From Chloroflexota bacterium (lineage in GTDB: Bacteria; Chloroflexota; Limnocylindria; P2-11E), in the NCBI GenBank assembly GCA_005889075.1, contig VBDQ01000047.1, positions 1 to 38,237 on the forward strand: a stretch of DNA of 38,237 nt, given 5' to 3'. Below the pieces are notes generated by a model. The model searched no databases and was not told the DNA's origin. It saw nothing but the letters and a program-made list of their open reading frames with translations. This document shows positions 22,200 through 30,674 of the stretch, in pieces. The first letter of the stretch is position 1. Each line of letters begins with the position of its first letter. The position numbers and the translations under genes are program-made.

Positions 22200-22229
22200 T
22201 TGACACCGTAGACCGCGAATTCGTACGCT
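22200..22229 (+). promoter_or_regulatory. promoter of the inositol-lipid operon
   Basis: TTGACA (22200-22205), an 18-base spacer and TACGCT (22224-22229) begin five bases after the csoR stop. A start near 22236 would give a ~30-base AT-rich leader (ATAAACAAATCTCAATATTT region). CAAAT and ATTTC six bases apart in that leader (22246-22261) form an imperfect inverted repeat that could be the ArsR-type operator. Confidence 0.6.
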
Positions 22230-22265
22230 CGCAGAGACCCATAAACAAATCTCAATATTTCGCCA

Positions 22266-22589
22266 GTGGGTCATTGGGGGAGCGTGCTCAGCCAAGCTTC
22301 GTTACGGGAGCTAAAGAGCTACTACCGCGCGCTGGGGGACGTGAACCGTCTCCGCATCGTGCAGATCCTGGCTACCGAGGGTGAGCAGCCGGTGTCGTTT
22401 CTCGCGCGGCGCCTTCGGATCAGCCAGCCGCTGATGTCGTGGCACCTGCGCCGGCTCCGCCACGCCGGCATCATCCGGATGGAGCGCCTCGGCCGCGAAG
22501 TTCGCTGCTCATTCGCTCGCGAGCGATTCGCCGAGCTCAACGCTCGCGGCTTCCGTCTCCTCCTGAACCGCGTGGAGGTGCACCCATGA
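22266..22589 (+). CDS. ArsR-family winged-helix regulator of the lipid operon
   Basis: The ~107-residue protein has the ArsR-type fold: [24 protein letters not shown], recognition helix [20 protein letters not shown] and a wing [17 protein letters not shown]. It has one cysteine and no CxC metal site, so it is probably not an arsenic sensor; its ligand is unknown. GTG 22266 or GTG 22284 could be the start. Its stop overlaps the ATG of the phosphatidyltransferase gene (ATGA), which ties its synthesis to that enzyme and suggests local autoregulation of inositol lipid synthesis. Confidence 0.85.
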   Translation: MGHWGSVLSQASLRELKSYYRALGDVNRLRIVQILATEGEQPVSFLARRLRISQPLMSWHLRRLRHAGIIRMERLGREVRCSFARERFAELNARGFRLLLNRVEVHP

Positions 22590-23206
22590 GTCACGGAGCG
22601 GTCCCGAATCGTCTCGCCGACGGCGCGCGCGGCGGGCTCGCGCCCATCGCGCGCCGGCTTGCGGCCCTTGGCGTGACCGCGAACGCCGTCACGCTGGTCG
22701 GCGGAGGGCTCACGATCGTCGGCGCGCTCTTCCTCGCGCTCGCGATGCCACAGCTCGCGCTCATCGTCCTGATCCTCGGGACGCTCGCCGACACGCTCGA
22801 CGGGCAGATCGCGAAGGCGTCGGGTGGCGGCACGCCGTTTGGCGCGTTCCTCGACTCGACCGTCGATCGCATCGCCGACGCCTCGCTCTTTGTCGGGACA
22901 GCGCTGCTCGCGGTCGGCAGCGCACAGCCCGCGCTGCTCTGGTGGGCCCTCATCGCGCTCGTCGCGTCCTTCCTCGTGCCGTACGTGAGAGCAAAGGCGG
23001 AGTCGCTCGGCCTCGCCGCGGCGGTGGGGCCGGCGCCGCGCGAGGCCCGCATCGTCATCTTTCTGATCGGCCTCGCAGCCTGGGCGCTCCTCGGCCTCGA
23101 CGGACTCTTCATCGCGGCGGTGCTTGCCGTCGCGCTCCTTGCTTCGATCACCGCCGCGGTTCGGGTCGCCCACGTCGGGCGCCAACTTCAGGCCAAAGGA
23201 AGGTAA
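22586..23206 (+). CDS. pgsA: CDP-alcohol phosphatidyltransferase, probable phosphatidylinositol phosphate synthase
   Basis: The 206-residue membrane enzyme has the CDP-alcohol phosphotransferase signature D-G-x2-A-(R/K)-x8-G-x3-D-x3-[11 protein letters not shown] then [17 protein letters not shown] (~70-98), with Lys where Arg is usual. Several hydrophobic helices surround it ([37 protein letters not shown]). In actinobacteria this family (PgsA1) transfers the phosphatidyl group from CDP-diacylglycerol to inositol 1-phosphate. The next gene makes that inositol phosphate, so the same role is likely here; other head groups cannot be excluded from the motif alone. Start is fixed by overlap with the ArsR-type gene. 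Confidence 0.9.
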   Translation: MSHGAVPNRLADGARGGLAPIARRLAALGVTANAVTLVGGGLTIVGALFLALAMPQLALIVLILGTLADTLDGQIAKASGGGTPFGAFLDSTVDRIADASLFVGTALLAVGSAQPALLWWALIALVASFLVPYVRAKAESLGLAAAVGPAPREARIVIFLIGLAAWALLGLDGLFIAAVLAVALLASITAAVRVAHVGRQLQAKGR

Positions 23207-23217
23207 CAAGCCAGAAC

Positions 23218-24363
23218 ATGCCGGCAAAACCGACGACGAGAAAACGCACGGCGCGACCCCGTCGCACGAAGCGGATCCGCGTCGCCATCGTGGGCGTCGG
23301 CAACTGCGCGAGCTCGCTCGTACAGGGCGTCCACTACTACCGCGATGCCAAGCCCACCGATCGCATCCCGGGGATCATGCACGTCGACCTCGGGGGGTAT
23401 CACCTGGGGGACATCGACTTCGTTGCCGCGTTCGACGTCGACCGGAACAAGGTCGGCAAAGACCTCGCCGACGCCATCTACGCCGCGCCCAACAACACCT
23501 ATCGCTTCGCCGATGTCCCCCACACGGGCGTGCGGGTAAGCCGTGGCATGACCCACGACGGGATCGGCAAGTACCTCTCGGGGGTCGTGCAGAAGGCGCC
23601 GGGCCAGACCGACGACGTGGTCGGCATCCTTCGCGAGCGGCAGGTCGACGTCATCGTGAGCTACCTCCCGGTCGGCAGCGAAGAGGCCACCAAGTGGTAC
23701 GTCGAGCAGGCGCTCGAGGCCGGTTGCGCCTTCATCAACTGCATTCCGGTGTTCATCGCGCGGGAACCCTATTGGCAGCGGCGGTTCGCGCAGAAGGGCC
23801 TGCCCATCATCGGCGATGACATAAAGTCCCAAGTCGGCGCGACGATCACCCATCGGGTCCTCACGCGCCTCTTCATGGACCGCGGCGTGCGCCTCGATCG
23901 GACGTACCAGCTGAACTTCGGTGGGAACACCGACTTCCTCAACATGCTCGAGCGAGAGAGACTCGAATCGAAGAAGATCAGCAAGACGAACGCAGTGACG
24001 AGCATGCTCGACTACCCGCTCGCCGAGAAGGACGTGCACGTCGGTCCGTCCGACTACGTGCCGTGGCTCCTCGATCGGAAGTGGTGCTACATACGAATGG
24101 AAGGCACGACGTTCGGCGACGTCCCGCTGAACGCGGAGGTCAAGCTCGAGGTGTGGGACTCGCCCAACAGCGCGGGCGTGGTCATCGACGCGATCCGCTG
24201 TTGCAAGCTCGCGCTCGACCGCCGCCTCGCCGGCACGATCGTCGCGCCGTCGGCCTACTTCATGAAGTCGCCCCCACGGCAGATCCCTGACGACGCGGCG
24301 CGCGAGGGAGTGGAGGATTTCATCAAGGGCTCGAACACGCAGACGCTCAAAGGCAGCGCGTAG
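23218..24363 (+). CDS. ino1: inositol-3-phosphate (myo-inositol-1-phosphate) synthase
   Basis: This NAD-dependent enzyme isomerises glucose 6-phosphate to inositol 3-phosphate. The 381-residue product has an N-terminal basic stretch, then [17 protein letters not shown] (~22-38, the NAD-binding loop), the conserved [22 protein letters not shown] and [11 protein letters not shown] motifs, and [18 protein letters not shown]. It matches the short prokaryotic form found in actinobacteria. ATG 23218 is preceded by AAGGAAGGT, so it is leadered or coupled to pgsA 11 bases upstream. Together with PgsA it commits the cell to inositol phospholipid synthesis. Confidence 0.95.
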   Translation: MPAKPTTRKRTARPRRTKRIRVAIVGVGNCASSLVQGVHYYRDAKPTDRIPGIMHVDLGGYHLGDIDFVAAFDVDRNKVGKDLADAIYAAPNNTYRFADVPHTGVRVSRGMTHDGIGKYLSGVVQKAPGQTDDVVGILRERQVDVIVSYLPVGSEEATKWYVEQALEAGCAFINCIPVFIAREPYWQRRFAQKGLPIIGDDIKSQVGATITHRVLTRLFMDRGVRLDRTYQLNFGGNTDFLNMLERERLESKKISKTNAVTSMLDYPLAEKDVHVGPSDYVPWLLDRKWCYIRMEGTTFGDVPLNAEVKLEVWDSPNSAGVVIDAIRCCKLALDRRLAGTIVAPSAYFMKSPPRQIPDDAAREGVEDFIKGSNTQTLKGSA

Positions 24364-24365
24364 CG

Positions 24366-25280
24366 GTGCGCGAGCGCCTGTTCCACGGCGCCGCGCTCTG
24401 GGGATGGCGACTGGGATCGGCGCTCGCCCAGCATTTGCCATCGTGGATCTCGTACCCTGCCGCGGTCGCCGGCGGGGAGCTCGCCTACGTGGTGTGGGTG
24501 AGCCGTCGCCGCATCGCGAAGGACAACTTCGCCGTCGTTCTGGACCGGCCGCCTGGCCACCGCGAGGTCGCACAGGTGGCACGACGCTCCTTCCGGAACT
24601 TCGCCAAGTACCTCGTCGAGATCATGCGGTTCCCCCGGCTCGGCGCGAACGAGCTCGAGCGCCTGGTGACCGTCGATCCGCGCTCGTGGGCACACCTCCG
24701 GTCGGCGCGGGAACACGGGCGCGGCCTCATCTTCGTCTCGATGCATTTCGGAAACTTCGAGATGGGGGGTGCGCGCATCGCCGACGAGATGCCCCTCAAC
24801 GTGATCGCCGATGAGCTCGAGAACGAGCGGCTCATGGACATCCTCGTGACGAACCGCAAGCACAAGAACCTGCACCTGCTGCCTCCGAACGGCGCCGTCC
24901 GGCAGGTCCTGCAGGCGCTCAAGCGGAACGAGATGGTCGGCTTGATGATGGATCTCGGCCCGCGCGCGCAGGAGCTCGCGCACGTCGAGGCGACGTTCTT
25001 CGGCCTGCCGGCGAAGTTCCCAACGATCGCCGCGAACCTCGCCCGGGTCTCGGGTGCACCGATCGTGGTGGCGGCGGTGACGCGGGAGCGCGACAACACG
25101 TTCCGCGGCATCGCGCAGCCGCCGATCTTCGTCGAGCGGACCAAGCAGGCGGCGCACGACATCGAGCGGGCGACCCAGGCGATCGCGCGGGGTCTCGAGC
25201 AGCTCGTCCGGGGCGATCCCGATCAGTGGTACATCTTCCGGCCGATGTGGTCGCGCTCGGAAGGCGCCGCGAGCCGATGA
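24366..25280 (+). CDS. LpxL/PatA-family lysophospholipid acyltransferase 1
   Basis: The 304-residue protein is of the bacterial lipid A/phosphatidylinositol mannoside acyltransferase family. The catalytic H-x4-E is HFGNFE (His127, Glu132), with a hydrophobic N-terminal anchor (~15-45) and the C-terminal DPDQWYIFRPMW typical of the family. In mycobacteria PatA of this family acylates phosphatidylinositol mannosides. In a cluster with ino1, pgsA and a PimA-like gene, that role fits. Start is GTG 24366, three bases after ino1. The acyl donor and exact acceptor are inferred, not shown. Confidence 0.88.
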   Translation: MRERLFHGAALWGWRLGSALAQHLPSWISYPAAVAGGELAYVVWVSRRRIAKDNFAVVLDRPPGHREVAQVARRSFRNFAKYLVEIMRFPRLGANELERLVTVDPRSWAHLRSAREHGRGLIFVSMHFGNFEMGGARIADEMPLNVIADELENERLMDILVTNRKHKNLHLLPPNGAVRQVLQALKRNEMVGLMMDLGPRAQELAHVEATFFGLPAKFPTIAANLARVSGAPIVVAAVTRERDNTFRGIAQPPIFVERTKQAAHDIERATQAIARGLEQLVRGDPDQWYIFRPMWSRSEGAASR

Positions 25281-26113
25281 GCGCGGCGCGCGCGCTCGCC
25301 GACGCGGCGGAGCGGGTCCTCCCCCGAGTCGCGCCGTCGTGGCACACGCCGATCGCCGAGGCCGTGGGCACGATCGCCTACCTGGCAGCGCCGCGCGCGA
25401 GAGCCGCCGTCCGCGCGAACCTGGCCGTCGTCGCACCGGATCGTCCGCGTCTCGCGCGTCGCGTATTCATCAATCAGGTCCGCGGCTACCTCGAGGTCTT
25501 CCAGATCCCGGCGCTCGACGACAAGCGCCTCACCGCGATGGTCGTCGTCGACGGTTGGGACCGCTTCACGCGGGCGCACGCTCAGGGAAAGGGCGTGATC
25601 TTCGCGAGCGCGCACCTGGGTCCGGTGGCGCTCGTCGGGCAAATCCTCATGGCACGCGGATTCGAGCTGACACTGCCGGTCGAGTCGACCGAGTCCGAGC
25701 TCATGCGCGCGGTCAACCGCGCGCGCTCCGCACGGGGCCTGCACCTCGTGCCGCTGGACTCGCCTCTCGGTATCCACCGGGCGTTGCGGCATGGCGGCGT
25801 CCTCGGGTTCCTCGCCGATCGCGCCGTCAGCGGCGTCGGGATCCGCGTGCCGTTCTGCGGACGCGAGGCGCTCGTGCCGTCGGCCCACGTCGCGCTCGCG
25901 CTCCGCACCGGGGCCGCGCTGGTGCCCGCCTTCGCCTGGCGGGAAGGTGGCGCGCTCCATGCCTACATCGAGGATCCACTCGACCTCGTAGACACCGGCG
26001 CCCGGGAAAGCGACATCCGCGAAGGCGTGCGACGCTTCGCCGCGGTGCTCGAGCGCTACGTCCGTCGTTACCCCGATCAGTGGACCGTGTTCGACCGCAT
26101 GTGGAGAGACTGA
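25277..26113 (+). CDS. LpxL/PatA-family acyltransferase 2, acidic catalytic residue missing
   Basis: ATG 25277 overlaps the stop of the first acyltransferase (ATGA). The 278-residue product shares the family layout: hydrophobic start, FASAHLGPVALVG at the catalytic site, FLADRAVSGVGIRVPFCG, GTGAALVPAF-like strand and C-terminal YPDQWTVFDRMW. At the catalytic site His113 is followed by LGPVA, so the Asp/Glu expected five residues after the His is Ala118. The catalytic base partner is therefore absent or supplied otherwise. It may act on a different acceptor, as a partner of acyltransferase 1, or as a non-catalytic protein. Confidence 0.82.
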   Translation: MSAARALADAAERVLPRVAPSWHTPIAEAVGTIAYLAAPRARAAVRANLAVVAPDRPRLARRVFINQVRGYLEVFQIPALDDKRLTAMVVVDGWDRFTRAHAQGKGVIFASAHLGPVALVGQILMARGFELTLPVESTESELMRAVNRARSARGLHLVPLDSPLGIHRALRHGGVLGFLADRAVSGVGIRVPFCGREALVPSAHVALALRTGAALVPAFAWREGGALHAYIEDPLDLVDTGARESDIREGVRRFAAVLERYVRRYPDQWTVFDRMWRD

Positions 26114-26838
26114 TGGGTCGCGCCGACCTCCAGCTGCATAGCGATCTGGGCGACGGACTGTCCTCGATCGAGCAGATCCTCGACAGCGCCGAGCGCATGA
26201 GCCTCGATGTCATCGCGCTCACGGATCACGACGACATCCGCGGGGCGTTCGCGCTCCGCGATCTCGCGGCGCGTCGCGGGAGTCCTGTCGAGATCGTGAC
26301 CGGCATCGAGATCACGACGCGATCGGGTCATCTCCTTGGACTCTGGATCGAGGACGAGATCCCGATCTTCTGCCCGCTCCCCGAAGCCTTGCGGCGGATC
26401 CATGCCGCAGGCGGTCTCGCGATCGTGCCTCACCCGCTCTCGTTCTTGACCTTCTCGGTCGGCGAGCGCGCGTTGCGTGCGCTCCTCGCGCACGCCGATC
26501 CAAAGCGGATGGTGGACGGGATCGAGACCCGGAATCCCTCGTGGGCCGGTCGTGTCCGCGCGTCGCGAACGCTGTGGCTCAACACGAACGTGCTGAAGGC
26601 AGCCGAAACGGGCTCCAGCGACGCACACCACGCCTCGCTCGTCGGCACATGCTGGACCGAGTTCCCGGGCCGAACGGGCGCGGACCTCCGCCAGGCGATC
26701 GCAGATCGATCGACGACCGCGAAAGGCCGTGAGTGGTCAGTGCGGGAGCACCTGGATCGCGCAGCACTCCAGCAGTGGCGCTCGATGGTGCGCGATCCGA
26801 TAAAGCAGGCCCGGCGGCGAATGTCGAGACGATCTTGA
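26113..26838 (+). CDS. PHP-domain metal-dependent phosphoesterase
   Basis: The 241-residue protein has the PHP motifs in order: DLQLHSDLGDG (~5-15, metal ligands His9 and Asp11), ALTDHDD (~35-41), VTGIEITT, the IVPHPLSF segment and the C-terminal GSSDAH. This is a trinuclear-metal phosphoesterase fold of the YciV/RNase AM type (oligonucleotide or 3',5'-bisphosphate hydrolysis), though the substrate here is unknown. The ATG overlaps the acyltransferase 2 stop by one base, so it is coupled in the lipid operon. Confidence 0.88.
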   Translation: MGRADLQLHSDLGDGLSSIEQILDSAERMSLDVIALTDHDDIRGAFALRDLAARRGSPVEIVTGIEITTRSGHLLGLWIEDEIPIFCPLPEALRRIHAAGGLAIVPHPLSFLTFSVGERALRALLAHADPKRMVDGIETRNPSWAGRVRASRTLWLNTNVLKAAETGSSDAHHASLVGTCWTEFPGRTGADLRQAIADRSTTAKGREWSVREHLDRAALQQWRSMVRDPIKQARRRMSRRS

Positions 26839-27013
26839 CGACCCGGACTCGTGTGCCGGCGAGCGCCGGGCACTCCTTCTCCTCGCTGCTGGCTACGCCG
26901 GCCCCTTCATGCTCGGCACGCGAGTCGTTCGGGCCGGCTGGGCGCAGACGCTCGTCGAAGGAGCGCCCAACGCTCGCCGCCACAGGCTTCGGCTTCGTCT
27001 CGCGTCTGCCCGT

Positions 27014-28008
27014 ATGAAGATCGGGATCGTCTCGCCCTACGCGTATCCGCGGCCGGGCGGCGCGAACTCGTACATCCGCGAGAGCTACCAGGAGCTGCGG
27101 CGCATCGGCCACGACGTTCGCATCATCACCGCGCCGTGGGGCGACGACCCGCCGGCGCAGGACGTGATCCAGATCGGACAGGCGATCGCGGTCCCCTACA
27201 ACGGAGCGGTCGGCAGGATCACGCTCTCGCTGCGCCTCGAGTGGCTCGTGTCACGGATGCTCGAGCGTGAGCGGTTCGACATCATCCATCACCACGAGCC
27301 GCTCGTTCCCTTCCTCTCCATGCAGATCCTCGACTCCGCGAGATGCCCGAACGTCGCGACGTTCCACGCGTTCGGCGGCTTCTCGTTCTCGTACTGGGCA
27401 GGACGCGTGATCGGCGAGCGCTACATGAAACGGCTCGACGCCCGCATCGCGGTCTCGAGCGCGGCGCGGCATTTCATCTCGACCTATTTTCCGGGCGACT
27501 ACCGGATCATTCCGAACGGGGTGGACGTCCGGTTCTACGCGAACGCGAAGCCGTTCCCCGAGTACGAGGACGGGAAGACGAACATCCTCTTCGTCGGCCG
27601 CGTCGAGCCGCGGAAGGGCGCGATGTACCTCCTGCGTGCCTACGCGAAGCTGAAGCCCAGGTTTCCCCAGCTGCGTCTCATCTTCTGTAGCGCCGGCCCG
27701 CAGATCGGTCAGATGCGGCGCTTCGTGCGACAGAACGGGCTCGGCGACGTGCTGTTCGCCGGCCGCGTCGACGACGTGGACAAGGCGCGCTTCTACAAGA
27801 CCGCGGACATCTTCTGCGCGCCGTCGACCGGCCAGGAGTCCTTCGGGATCGTGCTGCTCGAGGCCATGGCCGCGGGCCTCCCGGTGGTCGCGAGCGACAT
27901 CCACGGGTACAAGCGTGGCGGCGGGCTCCCGAGTACGACTGGTCCCACGTCGCAGCGCAGCTCGTTGAACTCTACGAAGAGGTCATCCGTAGGAAGGGCG
28001 TGCGCTAG
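27014..28008 (+). pseudogene. pimA: PimA-like GT4 mannosyltransferase, interrupted by an internal deletion and frame change
   Basis: From ATG 27014 the protein resembles PimA, which transfers mannose from GDP-mannose to phosphatidylinositol: MKIGIVSPYAYPRPGGANSY, TFHAFGG, RIIPNGVDVRFY, LFVGRVEPRKGAMYLL, the EX7E motif QESFGIVLLE and VVASDIHGYKR. The frame then departs from homology at ~27917. The C-terminal signature EYDWSHVAAQLVELYEE and the stop at 28006-28008 are found in another frame from 27931. Relative to PimA about 45 residues (roughly 120 bases after the 14 bases present) are missing between these parts. Without a frameshift the open frame runs on into the ABC binding-protein gene as an artefactual 925-codon fusion. 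The lesion may be real or an assembly error. Confidence 0.8.
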
Positions 28009-28033
28009 AGTCCGCGCCGAGGGGGTGGTCCTC

Positions 28034-29686
28034 GTGGTCACATACCGTCGCGTCGCCGCACTCTCGCTGACCTTCGCGCTCGCGCTCGCCGCATGCTCGC
28101 CGAAGGCCACCGGGGGCGGCTCGCAGACACCGGCGCCCGCCGGCGAGCAGCCCAGACCGGGTGGCACGCTCACCTTCATCGTCAACGCCGAGCCGCCGTC
28201 GTACGACGGCCACCGTGAGACGACCTTCGCGCTCCTCCACCCGATCGCGCCGCACTACAGCACGCTCTACAAGTTCGACCCGAGCGACCTCACCAAAGTC
28301 ATCCCGGACGTCGCGGCGGCGATGCCTGACGTCTCGTCCGACAAGCTCACCTACACCATCAAGCTCCGCACCGACGTCAAGTTCCACGATGGCCAGAAGA
28401 TGACGAGCGACGACGTCGTCGCCACCTATCAAAAGATCATCTTCCCGCCGACCGGCGTCCTCTCGCCGCGCGCCGGCGCGTACGCCGCGGTGGACACGAT
28501 CACCAATCCCGCGCCGGACCAGCTCGTGTTCAAGCTCAAGTACCCATCGGCCTCGTTCGCGACGAACCTTGCCTCGCCATGGAACTTCATCTACAGCGCC
28601 GCGAAGCTCAAGACGGACATCCACTGGTACGAGAAGAACATCGACGGCACCGGCCCGTTCATCTACGTCTCGAACACCAAAGGGGCGGACTGGGTCGGCA
28701 AGAAGAACCCCGACTACTTCGGCAAGGACAAGAGCGGGACTCAGCTTCCGTACCTCGACGGCTACAAGGCGCTCGTCATCACCGACGCGAACGCCGAGGT
28801 GAACGCGATCCGCAGCAAGCAGGCCATGATCGAGTTCCGCGGCTTCACCCCGCAGCAGCGCGACGATCTCTCGCGAGCGCTGCCGAACGACCTCGCGATC
28901 CAGGAAGCGCCGTGGATCTGCGTCAACTACATCGTTCCGAACACGAAGGTCAAGCCGTTCGACGACGTGCGCGTCCGCCAGGCCCTCACGCTCGCGATCG
29001 ACCGCTACGCGGGGAGCGCCTCGCTCCAGAAGATCACGATCGTGAAGGACGTCGGCGGGCTCATGCGGCCGGGCGGACCCTTCGCGCAGGCTGACGCGGA
29101 CCTTCAGAAGATCGCGGGCTACAGCACCGACGCCGCGGCCGCGAAAACGAAGGCCAAGCAGCTCCTCGCCGACGCGGGCGTGCCAAACCTCAGCTTCAAG
29201 TTCCTGAACCGCAACATCACCACGCCGTACGAGCCGGTGGCGCTGTTCGTCATCGATCAGTGGAAGCAGGTCGGCATCACCGCGACGCACGACGTGAAGG
29301 AGACGTCCGCCTACCAGGCAGACCTGCGCGCCGGCAATTTCCAGGTGGCGCTCGACTTCAACTGCGACTTCCTCGACGAGCCCGACCTCCAGCTCGCCAA
29401 GTTCTGGTCGGCGTCGGGGCTCGGCAAGGGCCTCAACTTCGCGTATTACGACGACGCCGATCTCGACAAGATGATCGACGCGCAGAGCCGCGAGACCGAC
29501 CCGGCGAAGCGCAAGACGCTCGTCGCGGGCATCGAGAAATACGCGATGGACACGAAGGCCTACCAGTACCCAGTCCTGTGGTGGTACCGGATCATTCCGT
29601 ACCTCAACGTCGTGCGCGGCTGGCGCATCGGCTCGAACCACTACACGAATCAGGACCTCGAAACGGTCTGGCTCGCGCAGAAGTGA
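28034..29686 (+). CDS. ABC transporter substrate-binding lipoprotein, family 5 (peptide/nickel type)
   Basis: GTG 28034 is chosen because GAGGGGG lies eight bases upstream and the next residues form a lipoprotein signal: RRVAALSLTFALALAAC with lipobox LAAC. The mature ~530-residue domain has the family 5 marks FHDGQKMTSDDVVATYQK (~115-132), DGTGPFIYVSNTKG and the C-terminal LNVVRGWRIGS. It would be tethered outside the membrane and deliver oligopeptides, or a related ligand, to the two permeases encoded next. Ligand identity is unknown. The open reading frame continues upstream only because of the pimA lesion. Confidence 0.92.
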   Translation: MVTYRRVAALSLTFALALAACSPKATGGGSQTPAPAGEQPRPGGTLTFIVNAEPPSYDGHRETTFALLHPIAPHYSTLYKFDPSDLTKVIPDVAAAMPDVSSDKLTYTIKLRTDVKFHDGQKMTSDDVVATYQKIIFPPTGVLSPRAGAYAAVDTITNPAPDQLVFKLKYPSASFATNLASPWNFIYSAAKLKTDIHWYEKNIDGTGPFIYVSNTKGADWVGKKNPDYFGKDKSGTQLPYLDGYKALVITDANAEVNAIRSKQAMIEFRGFTPQQRDDLSRALPNDLAIQEAPWICVNYIVPNTKVKPFDDVRVRQALTLAIDRYAGSASLQKITIVKDVGGLMRPGGPFAQADADLQKIAGYSTDAAAAKTKAKQLLADAGVPNLSFKFLNRNITTPYEPVALFVIDQWKQVGITATHDVKETSAYQADLRAGNFQVALDFNCDFLDEPDLQLAKFWSASGLGKGLNFAYYDDADLDKMIDAQSRETDPAKRKTLVAGIEKYAMDTKAYQYPVLWWYRIIPYLNVVRGWRIGSNHYTNQDLETVWLAQK

Positions 29687-29726
29687 CGAACTAGCGGCCT
29701 AGCGGGAGCCGTTCGAGACTAGCCGG

Positions 29727-30674
29727 ATGCGCCGGTATGTCGTCGGGCGGCTCCTGCTCATGATCCCGACCCTCGTCGGAGTCGCGATCCTCACCTTCGT
29801 CATCATGCGCGCGGTCCCCGGCGACATCGTCGCGCTCCAGTACGCAGGCTCGACCGTCCCGCAGTCGGTCATCGACGAGCAGCGCCACATCCTCGGATTG
29901 GACAAGCCGATGTGGAACCAGTTCACCGATTGGATGGGGCAGATCGCGCACGGCGACCTCGGCCAATCGCTCTGGACGGGACACCCCGTGGTCGAGGAGA
30001 TCCAGATCCGCCTGCCGCTCTCGATCGAGCTTGCGATACTCGCGACGCTCTTCGCCGTCGCGATCGCGGTTCCCCTTGGGGTGGTCGCCGCGGTCCGCCA
30101 GGACAGCTGGGTCGACTACGTGATCCGGGTCTTCTCGATCGGCGGGCTCTCCATGCCGAGCTTCTGGATCGGGCTGCTCATGGTGCTGTTCACGATCACG
30201 GTCTTCAACTGGGCCCCGCCGCTCATCTTCACGCCGATCACCGAGGATCCGGCGGCGAATCTCGCCGGCCTCATCCTCCCCGCGATCGCCGTCGGCTACC
30301 GCTACTCGGCGGTGTCGATGCGGATGACTCGGTCGACGGTTCTCGAGGTGCTCCGCGAGGACTACGTCCGCACGGCGCGCGCGAAGGGCGTCCGCGAGAG
30401 CGTCGTCGTCATGCGCCACGCCTTACGCAACGCGCTGCTGCCGGTCGTCACGGTCATCAGCCTGGAATTTGCGTTCCTCATCGGCGGTCTCGTGGTGACC
30501 GAGCAGGTCTTCAACTTGAACGGCATCGGCAAGCTGCTCGTCGACGCGGTCGCGCATCGCGATTACACGATGATCCAGTCGCTTGTCCTGCTCCTCGCGG
30601 CGGTATTCGTGCTCGTGAATTTCGCCGTCGACATGGTCTACATGTTCCTCGACCCGCGGATCAGGTACGCGTAG
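29727..30674 (+). CDS. ABC transporter permease, DppB-like
   Basis: The 315-residue protein opens MRRYVVGRLLLMIPTLVGVAILTFVIMRAVPGD, the typical DppB/OppB first helix, followed by LGLDKPMWNQF and the periplasmic loop; five further helices and the EAA-type cytoplasmic loop RTARAKGVRESVVVMRHALRNAL (~210-232) that contacts the ATPase. It forms the channel with the DppC-like partner. It follows the binding protein by 40 bases. The stop TAG shares a base with the GTG of the next gene. Confidence 0.94.
   Translation: MRRYVVGRLLLMIPTLVGVAILTFVIMRAVPGDIVALQYAGSTVPQSVIDEQRHILGLDKPMWNQFTDWMGQIAHGDLGQSLWTGHPVVEEIQIRLPLSIELAILATLFAVAIAVPLGVVAAVRQDSWVDYVIRVFSIGGLSMPSFWIGLLMVLFTITVFNWAPPLIFTPITEDPAANLAGLILPAIAVGYRYSAVSMRMTRSTVLEVLREDYVRTARAKGVRESVVVMRHALRNALLPVVTVISLEFAFLIGGLVVTEQVFNLNGIGKLLVDAVAHRDYTMIQSLVLLLAAVFVLVNFAVDMVYMFLDPRIRYA

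Noticed and set aside
26839-27013. Possible gene fragment between the PHP and PimA-like genes.
   Set aside because: The 175-bp gap encodes a short hydrophobic stretch (RALLLLAAGYAGPF) in the glycosyltransferase frame but with no start signal or recognised homology; I see nothing firm in it.
26909-29686. A 925-codon open frame suggesting a glycosyltransferase fused to an ABC binding protein.
   Set aside because: The glycosyltransferase C-terminal signature and stop are in another frame at 27931-28008, and the binding protein has its own Shine-Dalgarno, GTG and lipoprotein signal. The fusion is an accident of the lesion.
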